Shown: piece by piece, positions 23,230 to 32,484 of the stretch | Numbering within the stretch: position 1 is the first letter of the stretch | Layout: each line of letters begins with the position of its first letter | Source of the DNA: Hyphomicrobiales bacterium | GTDB lineage: Bacteria; Pseudomonadota; Alphaproteobacteria; Rhizobiales; Rhizobiaceae | Direction of reading: 5' to 3' | Assembly: GCA_900466005.1 (NCBI GenBank) | Contig: UEGQ01000004.1 | Coordinates: 1-64,000 of the forward strand | DNA length: 64,000 bases | The notes under the pieces: model-generated | What the model was told of the DNA's origin: nothing | Databases searched by the model: none | The model's input: the letters and a program-made list of their open reading frames with translations, nothing else | Made by a program: the position numbers and the translations under genes

Positions 23230-24684
23230 CTAGTCGGCCTGAACCTGCACAACCTCGCCCGGCTGACCATCGGCCGAGGTCGCAACGACCAGATAACGCC
23301 TCTCATCCTTATGCCTGGCCTCGACGATCTGGCGGATCGGACCGACGGCATTGACGATGGCCGAACCGGCAGGACTGGTCTTGAAGGCCGACAGGCTCTG
23401 GAGCTGTCCGCTGCCGTCGGGCTCGTCCGACAGAGCCAGCATGTACGGCTTCTTGGGGTCGAGACCGGTGACAGCAGCCTGCAGGACTTGCGTCAGCCCC
23501 TGATTGAAGAGGGTCACGCTCGTCGATTGCTTCTTGTCCTTGTCTCCCCTCGCTGCAAGCTTCAGATGGGTGGTCTCACCCGCGACGCCGAGCGGCACGA
23601 GGTTTTGCATGCCGTCGCCCTCGGGTACCGCGTTCGGGACATAGGCAACTGCCTGCGGCGCCTGGCCAACCGGAATATTGGCAATGACCTTGTTGGTCAA
23701 TGTATCGATGACGGCAAACTGATCGGCATTTTCGAGCCCGACATAGATCCGCGTACCGTCACCGGAGGGCCAGATGCCATGCGGGAGGTTGCCGACAGGG
23801 ATTGTGGCGACCTGCTCGAAATCATCCGTCCGGAACACCTTCACCTCGTTCAGGCCGCCGACCGTCACATAGGCGAAGCTGCCGTTCCTGTTGATGACAA
23901 GATTGACGTGGTTGGTGATCGGCCCGGTCTCGATGGTTTTGATAGGGTTAAAAGGAGCCTGCGCGTTGAAGACCTGGACCTTGCCGATATCCTTCAGCGT
24001 GAACCAGACCTGTTTGCCGTCCGCCGAGGCCGCAATGTCCGGGCAGAAAGGGCTTTCCTGCTTCACATGGCCGACGATCTGGTGGTCGGCCACTGTCACG
24101 ACAGCGACATCCGGATTGAAGGACGAGCAGATATAGCCGTACTTTCCGTCAGGGGAGAAGATCTGCATTCCGGGACCGGGGGCGACCTTAATGCGGGTCT
24201 TCTCTTGATACGTGACGGCGTCGATCACGGAAATATAGTCCTCCCCGCGCACGGTGACCCACAGCTCCTTGCCGTCCGGAGTGTAAAATGCCTCATGCGG
24301 CGAACGGCCGACATAGGTCGTGTGCTTGACGGCATTGGTTGCCGTGTCGATGAAAGTGACCGAGTTCGACCCGATGGAAACCACGGCGAGCGTCTTGTGG
24401 TCGGGCGAGAAGCCCATGCCATGGACGAGAACCTGCCCCTTGTAGAGCGGGCTCAGATTGCCGGGCTGCGGATCGCCGAGCTTGATGACGCCGAGGAGCC
24501 TGTTGTCGACCGGATCGGATACCGACACGGTGTTGGAGAATTGCTCCGCCGCGTAGATGCGATCCTTGTGGCTGATCGGAATGTCGGGATCACTCGCCAG
24601 TCCAGGTGCCTGGCCGGCGAAAGTCGCCATGGGGGCAAGCACCGTACCTGCAAGAAGAGCAAGGATCTTCAGGTTGGTTCTCAT
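23230..24684 (-). CDS. Periplasmic YVTN beta-propeller protein
   Basis: The 484-residue protein has a signal peptide (MRTNLKILALLAGTVLAPMA, cleavage after TFA) and repeated propeller blades of the YVTN/YncE type: DPVDNRLLGVIKLGDPQ, DTATNAVKHTTYVGRSPHEA, DAVTYQEKTRIKVAPGPGMQ, FEQVATIPVGNLPHGIWPSG and DTLTNKVIANIPVGQAPQAV. The last 120 residues are a separate beta-rich domain. Function is unknown; such propellers often bind metals or partner proteins. It sits 13 bases after the DUF305 gene and 50 bases before the sigma gene, in one operon. Confidence 0.85.
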   Translation of the reverse strand: MRTNLKILALLAGTVLAPMATFAGQAPGLASDPDIPISHKDRIYAAEQFSNTVSVSDPVDNRLLGVIKLGDPQPGNLSPLYKGQVLVHGMGFSPDHKTLAVVSIGSNSVTFIDTATNAVKHTTYVGRSPHEAFYTPDGKELWVTVRGEDYISVIDAVTYQEKTRIKVAPGPGMQIFSPDGKYGYICSSFNPDVAVVTVADHQIVGHVKQESPFCPDIAASADGKQVWFTLKDIGKVQVFNAQAPFNPIKTIETGPITNHVNLVINRNGSFAYVTVGGLNEVKVFRTDDFEQVATIPVGNLPHGIWPSGDGTRIYVGLENADQFAVIDTLTNKVIANIPVGQAPQAVAYVPNAVPEGDGMQNLVPLGVAGETTHLKLAARGDKDKKQSTSVTLFNQGLTQVLQAAVTGLDPKKPYMLALSDEPDGSGQLQSLSAFKTSPAGSAIVNAVGPIRQIVEARHKDERRYLVVATSADGQPGEVVQVQAD

Positions 24685-24697
24685 GTCTTGGTCCTTT

Positions 24698-25201
24698 TCA
24701 GTTGGCAGGTTTCATTGTCATCTGCATGGCCGGGGCCTTCGATGATGTCTCTTCGTCAGAGCTCCGCATTGTCGTTGCCCCGATAGATTCGACCTGCGTC
24801 GGCACGGCATCGGAAGGGGGCAGCGGATCGCCGAGCGCCATGCGCATGGCGGCGATTTCCTGTTGCTGGGCGACGATGATCTCCTGCGCGAGGCGCTTGA
24901 GCTGCTCGTTGCTCCCGTAGCGCAAATAGGCCACGGCCATGTCGATCGCGCCCTGATGATGCGGGATCATCATTTCCGCGAAATCGCGATTGACATCGCC
25001 CGTCGGCTTGACGGCCATGGCGTTCATCATCTTCACCATGGCGGCGTCATTTTCTCGTAGAAACGGACTCTCGGCCTCCAAGCGAGATGCGGCTTCGTGA
25101 TGGCTGTGGCCCGGTGCGTCCTGGGCGAAGGCCGACACGGAAACGACGGCAAGCAGGGATGTCGCCAAGAGAAAGGGGGAACTACGAAGGAAGGCGGTCA
25201 T
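24698..25201 (-). CDS. Periplasmic DUF305 protein
   Basis: The 167-residue protein has a signal peptide (MTAFLRSSPFLLATSLLAVV, cleavage after SAFA) and a DUF305 domain: ENDAAMVKMMNAM, RDFAEMMIPHHQGAIDMA and EIIVAQQQEIAAMRMAL. The His and Met residues of this ferritin-like fold suggest metal (copper) binding, as proposed for other DUF305 proteins. AGGAGAC precedes the ATG at 25201. It heads the operon DUF305 - YVTN - ECF sigma - anti-sigma, the order expected if the sigma factor responds to metal or oxidative stress in the envelope. Confidence 0.85.
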   Translation of the reverse strand: MTAFLRSSPFLLATSLLAVVSVSAFAQDAPGHSHHEAASRLEAESPFLRENDAAMVKMMNAMAVKPTGDVNRDFAEMMIPHHQGAIDMAVAYLRYGSNEQLKRLAQEIIVAQQQEIAAMRMALGDPLPPSDAVPTQVESIGATTMRSSDEETSSKAPAMQMTMKPAN

Positions 25202-25625
25202 GCTTGTCTCCTGAATTTTCGACGAGTTCAGGAGGGTAGACAGCGTGCTTCTCAAATTATTCCGGACAGAGCCGAATTTTTCGGAGATTGACTTTCGAAG
25301 CGGGTTTCCGCCCAAGCAGGTTACGTCCTCATTGCGCAGCTCGCCCAGTTGGCGTTGTCCGCGAAGGGAGGCGTGCTGTCAGAGCTGATGGGCAGATGCA
25401 CGGGGGTCATTTTACTGAGGGAATCGAGTGCCACGGCGCGGCCCTGCCGGCGGGATAGCTATTCCGTCAAGGCAAAGCAGATTGGCGGCGCGCCGACACT
25501 CAATGATGGTTCCGCGTGGCCACTTTGCCGCGCGCAGTGCGCCCGCTCGCGCCCACTTCCTTTATACTGGCCCTGACGATGCCCACGCTTGGCGGAGGAG
25601 AGGGAGCATCTTTTGGGAGGCGGTC
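25202..25625. other. Intergenic region upstream of the DUF305 operon
   Basis: Apart from the ECF-type promoter at 25235-25265 the stretch shows no gene, strong repeat or hairpin. Confidence 0.4.
25235..25265 (-). promoter_or_regulatory. ECF-type promoter of the DUF305-sigma operon
   Basis: Read on the minus strand, CCGGAATAA (25265-25257) and GTCTACC (25241-25235) are separated by 15 bases. GGAAT-like -35 and GTCTA-like -10 elements are typical of ECF sigma factors. The -10 element is 34 bases before the DUF305 start, so the operon may be switched on by its own sigma factor. Confidence 0.55.
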
Positions 25626-26018
25626 ATGTTTTCACATTCCGACCATATCCGCGAATTCGAGAGCGTCGGCCGAGGTCTGCCTGTTAGCAGTAACGATGTC
25701 GATGTGAGATCCTGGCTGCGCTGTCTCAAGCATCACCGGCTCGACCCGGCGCAGACGCTCGCGACGTGTCGTATCGGATTCGTGGATGAGGCTCTCCCAC
25801 GAAGTTCTGGAGCCCGGAACCACGGCCAGCAGACCTTTCAACGTGAACAGGTGGGGCCCAGCGCAACGCGCAACGCCGCTCGGCGATCAGCAGACCCGAC
25901 AGAAACGGGTCCAGCCTTGGTACCTGGCATGGCGCAGCCCATCGCGCCGGAGAATGGATGGATCGCGACGGCAAAAATGAGCCGAGCGGTTAGCCGCCGT
26001 CATTCCCGCGTCATGTAA
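25626..26018 (+). pseudogene. N-terminal fragment of an AcoR-like sigma-54 activator
   Basis: An ATG at 25626, three bases after GGGAGGCGG, opens HIREFESVGRGLPVSSNDVD and VRSWLRCLKHHRLDPAQ, the characteristic start of GAF-domain AcoR-type regulators. After about 50 residues the similarity stops; the open frame continues for 80 residues of Arg/Ser/Pro-rich sequence with no match to the family, ending at 26018. The full-length protein would be about 600 residues. Either a large deletion or a recombination event removed the rest. Confidence 0.45.
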
Positions 26019-26174
26019 CCCAACTAGATGCCGGAACGTGCCACGGCGGTATGCCGGTTCATTTTGACGTCCACGAGTGCAGTTGCGGTAAAGGCGGAAT
26101 CGAGGCCGCCGGCTAACTCGATGATGCTCGGTCGTACTTCAGTGGTGCTCGCGACAGCTTGGAGCAGTGGGCTA

Positions 26175-27179
26175 GTGAAGAATCATCTGACGATTGAAGA
26201 TCTGTCCGTCTCATTCGGGCATGTTCCTATCCTGCACGGTGTCAATCTGACGATCGGCTCGGGCGATACGGTCGGTCTTGTCGGCGAGTCCGGTTCGGGC
26301 AAATCGGTGACCTGGCTTGCGGCGCTCGGCCTGCTGCCCGGCAAGGCACGGGTCACCGGTCGAGTCATGATGGATGGCAGGAACCTTGTCGGGATGACGC
26401 ATTCCGAGCTGTCCGGAATTCGCGGCGGCAGGATTGCTATGATTTTCCAAGATCCAGCAAGCGCGCTCAATCCCATGCTCACGATTCGGCGGCAGATCGG
26501 AGAGACGCTGGTACTTCATCGCGGCCTTTCGGGCCGAGAAATTGCCTCCGAGGCTCGTCGTCTGCTCGATCTGGTCGGCATTCCCGACGCAGCAAACCGG
26601 CTCAACGCTTATCCGCATGAATTCTCTGGCGGGCAGAACCAGCGCGTCATGATCGCCATGGCGCTCGCTGGAGAGCCGGACCTGCTGATAGCCGACGAGC
26701 CGACGACCGCGCTCGATGTCACCATCCAGGCGCAGATCCTTGACCTGCTGGCACAAGTACAACGCGAGACAGGCATGGGGCTGGTGCTGATTAGCCATGA
26801 CCTCGGTGTGGTGTCGCAGACCTGTGACCGAGTGGCGGTCATGTATGCAGGGCGGATTGTAGAGGAGGCTTCCGCAAGCCAACTCTTCGCGGCGCCGGCG
26901 CATCCATACACGCGTGGGCTGATCGATGCCCTGCCGGTGATCGGCGGACCGCGCCGGCGTCTGGTGGAGATAGGCGGGCAGGTGCCCGACCCTCGCAACA
27001 TGCCCCCAGGCTGCTCCTTCGCACCGCGCTGCGCCCACATGCGCTCGGAATGCAACAGATCGATCCCCGCCCTTTCCGGAATCGGGCAGGGACGCAGCAC
27101 CGCCTGCTTCCTCGACCGCAGGGTATTGCGCTCAAATACCTCCACTGCGAACCTCCGGCTGGAGAACGCCGGAGTATGA
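26175..27179 (+). CDS. Peptide/opine-type ABC importer ATPase, DppD-like
   Basis: The 334-residue protein has Walker A ([11 protein letters not shown] near residue 41), the signature [13 protein letters not shown], Walker B ([12 protein letters not shown]) and the C-terminal oligopeptide ABC tail with three cysteines ([17 protein letters not shown]) that marks the DppD/OppD group. I chose the GTG at 26175, which gives [15 protein letters not shown]; the frame is open upstream to 26028, but the extra residues match nothing. The stop overlaps the next ATPase by four bases. First gene of an operon that ends at 34686. Confidence 0.85.
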   Translation: MKNHLTIEDLSVSFGHVPILHGVNLTIGSGDTVGLVGESGSGKSVTWLAALGLLPGKARVTGRVMMDGRNLVGMTHSELSGIRGGRIAMIFQDPASALNPMLTIRRQIGETLVLHRGLSGREIASEARRLLDLVGIPDAANRLNAYPHEFSGGQNQRVMIAMALAGEPDLLIADEPTTALDVTIQAQILDLLAQVQRETGMGLVLISHDLGVVSQTCDRVAVMYAGRIVEEASASQLFAAPAHPYTRGLIDALPVIGGPRRRLVEIGGQVPDPRNMPPGCSFAPRCAHMRSECNRSIPALSGIGQGRSTACFLDRRVLRSNTSTANLRLENAGV

Positions 27180-28198
27180 GCGAGCCGCTGCTGACAGTAA
27201 CGGGCCTGGCAAGGTCCTATGAAATGCATCGCGGGCTGTTCGGCGGAACCTCGACGGTACGGGCGGTGGATGATGTTTCCTTTTCCATTGCCCCGGGCGA
27301 GACACTCGGCATCGTCGGGGAATCCGGTTCCGGCAAGTCGACCACCGGACGGGTCGTGCTCGGCCTTGAGCCGCCAAGCGCTGGTGAAGTGCTGTTCGAG
27401 AGCAGGGTGCTCCCGCCGAAGGGCAGCCTGGAATGGCGGCGCCTGCGCACCCGCATGCAGATAGTATTCCAAGATCCGCTCGGCGCGCTCGACCGCCGAC
27501 TGCCGGTGGCTACCCAAGTACGCGAGCCGCTCGACATTCATGACATCGGCACGCGTGCAGAACGGGACGAACGCGTCGGGGAATTGCTCTCCTCCGTAGG
27601 CCTTTCGCGCAGCATCGGCGCACGCTATCCACACGAGCTTTCCGGCGGCCAGCGGCAACGCGCGGTACTGGCGCGCGCGTTGATCACGCGGCCGGCACTT
27701 CTCGTCTGCGACGAGCCGGTATCCGCGCTCGACGTTTCGATCCAGGCACAGGTAGTCAATCTGCTCTGCGATCTGCAGGCAGACCTCGGCGTCGCAATGC
27801 TGTTCATCAGCCATGACCTCCGGGTTGTTCGCCAGATCAGCCATCGCATTGCGGTCATGTATCTCGGCCGGATTGTCGAAGAGGGCGAAGCCGACGATCT
27901 ATTTGCCGAGCCGGTCCACCCCTATACCCGCGCCCTCGTCGCCGCCGCTCCTCTTCCAGGCAGGAAGCCGACCGGGCAGGCAATGTTGCAGGGCGAACCG
28001 CCCAATCCGGCGAACCGGCCTACCGGCTGCGTCTTCCATCCCCGTTGCGCCATGGCAGTCGATCGCTGCCGAAGCGAGGTGCCGGCGCTTGCAAGCCTCG
28101 GCAACGGGCGCCGGGCGGCTTGCCATCTTGCCGGCCAGCCGATTGACGCCATTCCGACCGGCTCGGTGGCAGTTCAGCAGGAGATATTGGCGAAATGA
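27176..28198 (+). CDS. Peptide/opine-type ABC importer ATPase, DppF-like
   Basis: The 340-residue protein has Walker A ([12 protein letters not shown] near residue 48), signature [15 protein letters not shown], Walker B ([12 protein letters not shown]) and the oligopeptide C-terminal domain [20 protein letters not shown]. The MHRGLFGG segment near the start is usual for DppF. ATGA overlaps at both ends couple it to the DppD-like and DppB-like genes. The pair of ATPases should form the asymmetrical dimer that drives import. Confidence 0.9.
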   Translation: MSEPLLTVTGLARSYEMHRGLFGGTSTVRAVDDVSFSIAPGETLGIVGESGSGKSTTGRVVLGLEPPSAGEVLFESRVLPPKGSLEWRRLRTRMQIVFQDPLGALDRRLPVATQVREPLDIHDIGTRAERDERVGELLSSVGLSRSIGARYPHELSGGQRQRAVLARALITRPALLVCDEPVSALDVSIQAQVVNLLCDLQADLGVAMLFISHDLRVVRQISHRIAVMYLGRIVEEGEADDLFAEPVHPYTRALVAAAPLPGRKPTGQAMLQGEPPNPANRPTGCVFHPRCAMAVDRCRSEVPALASLGNGRRAACHLAGQPIDAIPTGSVAVQQEILAK

Positions 28199-29145
28199 CC
28201 GTGGCCACCCTCAAGGCGATCGGCTTCCGCGCTTTGCGCTCCGTCGTTACCCTGCTCTTGTGCGTCACGCTGGTGTTCGTCGTCCTTCGTACGGCGGGTG
28301 ATCCGGTGGACCAGCTGCTGCCGGCGGAGACACCGCCCTCCGTTCTCGAGGAGTACCGCATCGCCTGGGGTCTCGACCGGCCGCTTTACGTTCAGTACTG
28401 GTCCTTCGTGTCGCGCGCCGTAACTGGAGATTTCGGCAAATCCTTTGCCAGTAACCTTCCGGTGCTCGACGTTGTGCTCGAAACCATGCCCAGAACCCTG
28501 CTTCTCGGCTTCTCGGCACTTCTGCTCGCCTCCTTGATCGGCCTTTCTCTTGGGATTCTGGGCGCTGTCCGGCGCGGAACCGGCGTCGACCGGGCAGCAA
28601 TGGGCGTCGCGGTGCTCGGTTATTCGATGCCGATCTTCTTTCTCGGCATCGTGCTGATCCTGCTTTTCTCGCTGCAGCTGCGACTGCTGCCATCTTCGGG
28701 CGCCTCGTCGCTCATGCATCTAATCCTGCCAACCGTCACGCTAGCCTTGCCGCTTGCCGGTCGTATCGCCCGTTTTGCGCGAACCGCGACGCTCGAGGTA
28801 ATGGGAAGGCAGTTCATCCGTACCGCTCATGCCAAGGGCGCCGGTCGTCTACGGGTGCTGCTGCAGCACGCTTTTCCGAACGCGATGGTGCCGCTCCTGA
28901 TGTTCTACGGGATCGAAATCGGGTTGATCCTTTCCGGCGCCGTGGTGGTGGAGACAATCTTTGCCTGGCCGGGGCTCGGACGACTGCTGGTCTCCTCGGT
29001 TTCCATGCGCGACCTTCCGCTAGTCCAAGGCGTTATTCTGACAATCACGCTGGTCATCGTGCTGTCCAATCTTTTCGTGGATATTCTACATGCGCTGCTC
29101 GATCCAAAGGTCAGTCTGGCGCGGACGCTCGGAGGTGCCGGATGA
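28195..29145 (+). CDS. ABC importer permease, DppB-like
   Basis: The 316-residue protein has the DppB/OppB topology: an N-terminal helix (LLLCVTLVFVVLRTAGDPVD), a conserved loop PGDP-like segment, five further helices and the EAA loop (RTAHAKGAGRLRVLLQHAFP near residues 200-225). The last segments, GAVVVETIFAWPGLGRLLV and DLPLVQGVILTITLVIVL, are typical. Overlaps of four bases with both neighbours show one operon. Confidence 0.92.
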   Translation: MTVATLKAIGFRALRSVVTLLLCVTLVFVVLRTAGDPVDQLLPAETPPSVLEEYRIAWGLDRPLYVQYWSFVSRAVTGDFGKSFASNLPVLDVVLETMPRTLLLGFSALLLASLIGLSLGILGAVRRGTGVDRAAMGVAVLGYSMPIFFLGIVLILLFSLQLRLLPSSGASSLMHLILPTVTLALPLAGRIARFARTATLEVMGRQFIRTAHAKGAGRLRVLLQHAFPNAMVPLLMFYGIEIGLILSGAVVVETIFAWPGLGRLLVSSVSMRDLPLVQGVILTITLVIVLSNLFVDILHALLDPKVSLARTLGGAG

Positions 29146-30011
29146 GCAGCGTTGAACGCAGTGAAACCAAGGCGCAGCTGGTTGCCGACCTTCCGCCGGT
29201 CATCATGCTGTGCCTGCTTTGGCTTGCCATCGTGGTGGTGGTCGCCGTTTTCGCAGATCTCTTTGCTCCGGCCCACTACACGACCCAGGATCTGTTGGCG
29301 CGTTTCCGGCCTCCGGTCTTCCTGGGCGGCGACTGGGACCATGCGCTGGGCACAGACCACCTCGGCCGCGACATTCTCAGCCGTATCATCTACGCGCTGC
29401 GCACCTCGATCCTGATCGCCGTTTTGGGCACACTGATCGGCGCGATCGGCGGAACGCTGGCGGGGTTGGCGGCAGGGCGCCTGCGCGGCCCCGTCGACCT
29501 TTCCGTGATGATGCTGACCGACGTGCAGACAGCGCTGCCGTCGCTGTTCATCGCGCTCACATTTCTCGCATTCTTCGGCAATAATATCTTTCTTTTCATC
29601 ATCCTCGTCAGCCTCGAAGGCTGGGAGCGCTATGCGCGGCTCGCCCGCGGCCAAGTGATCTCCGAGCAATCGGCCGATTATGTCAAGGCGGTGGAAGCGC
29701 TCGGCGCAGGACCGGGTCGGATAGTTTTCCGCCACCTCCTGCCGAATATCGCCGCCTCACTGGTGGTGCAGGCGACGCTCAATTTTCCGGGCACGATCCT
29801 TCTCGAGACCTCCCTTTCCTTTCTCGGCCTTGGCATCCAGCCCCCAGGCACCTCGCTGGGGCTGATGCTGGGCGAAGGGCGCGGCTATCTTCTCAATGCA
29901 TGGTGGATCGCGGTCCTGCCGGGTATCGTCATCTTCCTGACGACGCTGGCCATGAGCCTGTTCGGCGACTGGCTGCGCGACCGCCTCGACCCGACCGTGG
30001 AACGAGATTGA
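29142..30011 (+). CDS. ABC importer permease, DppC-like
   Basis: The 289-residue protein has the DppC/OppC order: an N-terminal cytoplasmic stretch, one helix (VIMLCLLWLAIVVVVAVFAD), the periplasmic HYTTQDLLARFRPP segment, LGTDHLGRDILSRIIYALRT, the EAA loop (DYVKAVEALGAGPGRIVFRH) and the C-terminal GDWLRDRLDP. All membrane segments are present. It follows the DppB-like gene with a four-base overlap. Confidence 0.92.
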   Translation: MSSVERSETKAQLVADLPPVIMLCLLWLAIVVVVAVFADLFAPAHYTTQDLLARFRPPVFLGGDWDHALGTDHLGRDILSRIIYALRTSILIAVLGTLIGAIGGTLAGLAAGRLRGPVDLSVMMLTDVQTALPSLFIALTFLAFFGNNIFLFIILVSLEGWERYARLARGQVISEQSADYVKAVEALGAGPGRIVFRHLLPNIAASLVVQATLNFPGTILLETSLSFLGLGIQPPGTSLGLMLGEGRGYLLNAWWIAVLPGIVIFLTTLAMSLFGDWLRDRLDPTVERD

Positions 30012-30018
30012 CAGAACC

Positions 30019-30801
30019 ATGAACGACATTCTCGGAAAGACCGGTTCGATCTGGTCTTCAGCGCATCCGGCCGGTCAGGTGACCTTTATAGGCGGCCATC
30101 GCGGTTCCAGCATCGGAGCAATGGAAAACACCCTCGCCGCCGTCAAACTGGCGATCGCTGAAAGCGCGGATTTCGTCGAGACCGATCTGCGGCTGACGCG
30201 GGACGGAATTCCGGTCGCTTTTCACGACGCCAACCTGGAACGCCTTCATGACGATCCGCGCTCCGTCGCCGAACTCGATCTGGCGGAACTTCGCGCTATC
30301 CATCCACAAACGATGACCATCGCCGATGTGCTGTCGGTGGCCGCCGGACACGTTTCGGTGCTGTTAGACACAAAGATCGGCGAGCCGCATGCCCTTCGCC
30401 GCAGCATTGAGGTTCTCGGGCCCTGGCTCGGCGACGGCACCGTCGCTTTCGGCACGCGTTCGACCGCAACAAGCGAACTCATCCGTCAGGAGCTTCCCGA
30501 CTGTCCGATCTTGGGCCTATATGAAAATTATGCCGACTATCCGGTATTGGCCGCAATGGGCGGGCTGTGGGCGCGGCTCTGGGAAGAGGACGCATCGGCC
30601 AGGACGATCGCCGAACTGCAGGAACTCGGACTTAAGGTGATCGTCATGGCCGGCAGGCGCAGTGCAGACGCAGTCGGCCTGATCTCGCGCGATGCGCTCG
30701 CCACACTGTTGGAATGGCGTCCCGACGCGGTGATGCTCAACGATGTGAAAACCGGCGTCGCAGTCCGCGACACCGCCATCCATCAGTCCATTTTCACTTA
30801 A
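30019..30801 (+). CDS. Glycerophosphodiester phosphodiesterase family enzyme (GDPD)
   Basis: The 260-residue protein shows the TIM-barrel GDPD signature: GGHRGSSIGAMENTLAAV (catalytic His-Arg near residue 30), VETDLRLTRDGIPVAFHDAN (metal-binding Glu and Asp, second catalytic His) and LLDTKIGEPHALRRS. Standard enzymes release glycerol 3-phosphate from deacylated lipids. The same family includes AccF, the agrocinopine phosphodiesterase of Agrobacterium, which acts on sugar phosphodiesters. Here it lies between the permease and the binding-protein gene of the importer, so its substrate is probably what the importer brings in. No signal peptide is seen, so it acts in the cytoplasm. Confidence 0.88.
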   Translation: MNDILGKTGSIWSSAHPAGQVTFIGGHRGSSIGAMENTLAAVKLAIAESADFVETDLRLTRDGIPVAFHDANLERLHDDPRSVAELDLAELRAIHPQTMTIADVLSVAAGHVSVLLDTKIGEPHALRRSIEVLGPWLGDGTVAFGTRSTATSELIRQELPDCPILGLYENYADYPVLAAMGGLWARLWEEDASARTIAELQELGLKVIVMAGRRSADAVGLISRDALATLLEWRPDAVMLNDVKTGVAVRDTAIHQSIFT

Positions 30802-30858
30802 AATTCATAGTAGGGTCACGGAACCGTCAACAGCAGCGCCTAAAGAACTGCGCTATGC

Positions 30859-30876
30859 AAACCGGTTTAAACGGTT
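30859..30876 (+). promoter_or_regulatory. Candidate operator before the binding-protein gene
   Basis: AAACCGGTTT (30859-30868) is a perfect 10-bp palindrome, followed at once by AAACGGTT (30869-30876). Sequences of this kind are typical LacI-family half-sites. They lie about 32 bases before the ATG of the solute-binding protein, so this gene could have its own control inside the operon. Confidence 0.4.
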
Positions 30877-30907
30877 GCTCCCTCTTCCCGGAAACACGGA
30901 GTGGACC

Positions 30908-32476
30908 ATGTTCGAAATCAACCGCCGTCGATTGTTGCAGGGCGCAGCCATTGCCCCGTTCGCGTTCAGTGCCATCCCCTCCTTCGCGGCCGCGGGAAAC
31001 CGCCCGGACTTCACCGTTGCCGTTGCCGGCCTGCCCCCGACGCTGGAGCCCGCACGCGAGCTTTCCAATGTCGGCACGCGCGTTACCTACTCGATCTTCG
31101 ACACGCTGATCCGTCGCGACTTCCTCGGCTCCGAGGACGGCGGCGGCTCTGAACTCAAGCCGCATCTGGCCGAATCCTGGGAACGCGTCAGCGCCTCGGA
31201 ACTCATCGTCAAGCTGCGCAAGGGCGTCAAGTTCCATAATGGTGACGAACTGACAGCGGACGACGTCGCCTATACGTTCCGCGACGGCCGCCTTTGGGGC
31301 GAAAAGGCGGAGATCCCGTCCGGCAAGCCCTATTTCGGCATCCTCGCCGGCTGCGAAGCGATTGATCCCTATACCGTGCGCTTCACGACCAAGGTTGCCG
31401 ACGTCCTTCTCGAGCAGCGCCTTGCCTCGTGGTGCGCCTGGATCGTCAACAAGCGCGCGTATGAAGAACTGGGCTTCGAGGGCTATTCGCGCACCCCGAT
31501 CGCAACCGGACCTTACAAGGTCGTCTCACACAGCCAGAACGACGCGACCGTACTTGAAGCCTTCGATGACTATTTCCTCGGCGTGCCGACGGCCAAGCGT
31601 GTTATCTTCCGCGCCGTTCCGGAACTGGCTGCGCGCGTTGCCGGCCTCGTCTCCGGCGAATTCGATCTGATCACGAATGTGCCCCCTGATCAGGTCGCCA
31701 TCATCGGTGCCTATGACGATATCGACATCCGCTCCGTCGTTCTCGCCAACAGCCATACGCTGGTATTCGACAACCACGATCCTCTCCTCGCCGACAAGCG
31801 CATCCGCCAGGCTCTCGCCAACGCCATCGACCGCCAGAAGCTGGTCGACACGCTGTGGCTCGGCAAGGCGAAGGTTCCGGCCAGCCACAACTATCCGGAA
31901 TATGGCCAGATGTTCGTCGAAGGCCGCGAGCTGCCCTACAACCCGGAAAAGGCCAAGGCGTTGCTGGCCGAAGCCGGCTACAAGGGCGAGAAGATCGTCT
32001 ATCGTACCCAGGCCTCCTACTACACCAACGCGCTCGAGGCCGCCCAGGTGCTGACCGAGATGTGGAAGGCTGTCGGCATCAATGCCGAACTGCAGGTGGT
32101 CGAAACGTCGGCCCAGATGCGCGGCGAAGGCGCCCAGATCTTCAACTGGTCGAACTCGACCCGCCTCCCCGACCCGCTCGGCGCCCTGTGGGTCGCCTGG
32201 GGTCCCGGCGGAGAAATCCAGGCCAAGAACACCTGGGCTCCGGAATCCTCGAAGGCCTTCAACGAATACGGTCAGGCACTGGAAGCCGAGACAGATCCGG
32301 CCAAGCGCAAGGAACTGTTCGTCAAGATGCTGGACGAGTGGGAACAGGAAGCCCCCGGCACGATCCTCTACCAGCCGTTCGAAGCCTATGCGATCAAGCG
32401 TTCGATCCAGTGGCGTCCGACGACCTTCTACTTCATGGACCTGCGTCCGGATAACCTGATCTTCCCGCAGGCCTGA
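30908..32476 (+). CDS. Tat-exported ABC solute-binding protein, family 5
   Basis: The 522-residue protein starts with NRRRLLQGAAIAPFAF, a twin-arginine signal, and has the family 5 (DppA/OppA-like) layout: VTYSIFDTLIRRD, HLAESWERVSASELIVKLRK, GVKFHNGDELTADDVAYTF and KRIRQALANAIDRQKLVDTL. Length and type are those of AccA, the agrocinopine-binding protein, and of dipeptide-binding proteins; by eye they cannot be told apart. It captures the ligand in the periplasm for the DppBCDF-like importer. Confidence 0.88.
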   Translation: MFEINRRRLLQGAAIAPFAFSAIPSFAAAGNRPDFTVAVAGLPPTLEPARELSNVGTRVTYSIFDTLIRRDFLGSEDGGGSELKPHLAESWERVSASELIVKLRKGVKFHNGDELTADDVAYTFRDGRLWGEKAEIPSGKPYFGILAGCEAIDPYTVRFTTKVADVLLEQRLASWCAWIVNKRAYEELGFEGYSRTPIATGPYKVVSHSQNDATVLEAFDDYFLGVPTAKRVIFRAVPELAARVAGLVSGEFDLITNVPPDQVAIIGAYDDIDIRSVVLANSHTLVFDNHDPLLADKRIRQALANAIDRQKLVDTLWLGKAKVPASHNYPEYGQMFVEGRELPYNPEKAKALLAEAGYKGEKIVYRTQASYYTNALEAAQVLTEMWKAVGINAELQVVETSAQMRGEGAQIFNWSNSTRLPDPLGALWVAWGPGGEIQAKNTWAPESSKAFNEYGQALEAETDPAKRKELFVKMLDEWEQEAPGTILYQPFEAYAIKRSIQWRPTTFYFMDLRPDNLIFPQA

Positions 32477-32484
32477 GGTAAGCA

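Noticed and set aside
26028-26174. Longer start of the DppD-like ATPase
   Set aside because: The extra 49 residues match nothing, and the GTG start at 26175 gives the normal length.
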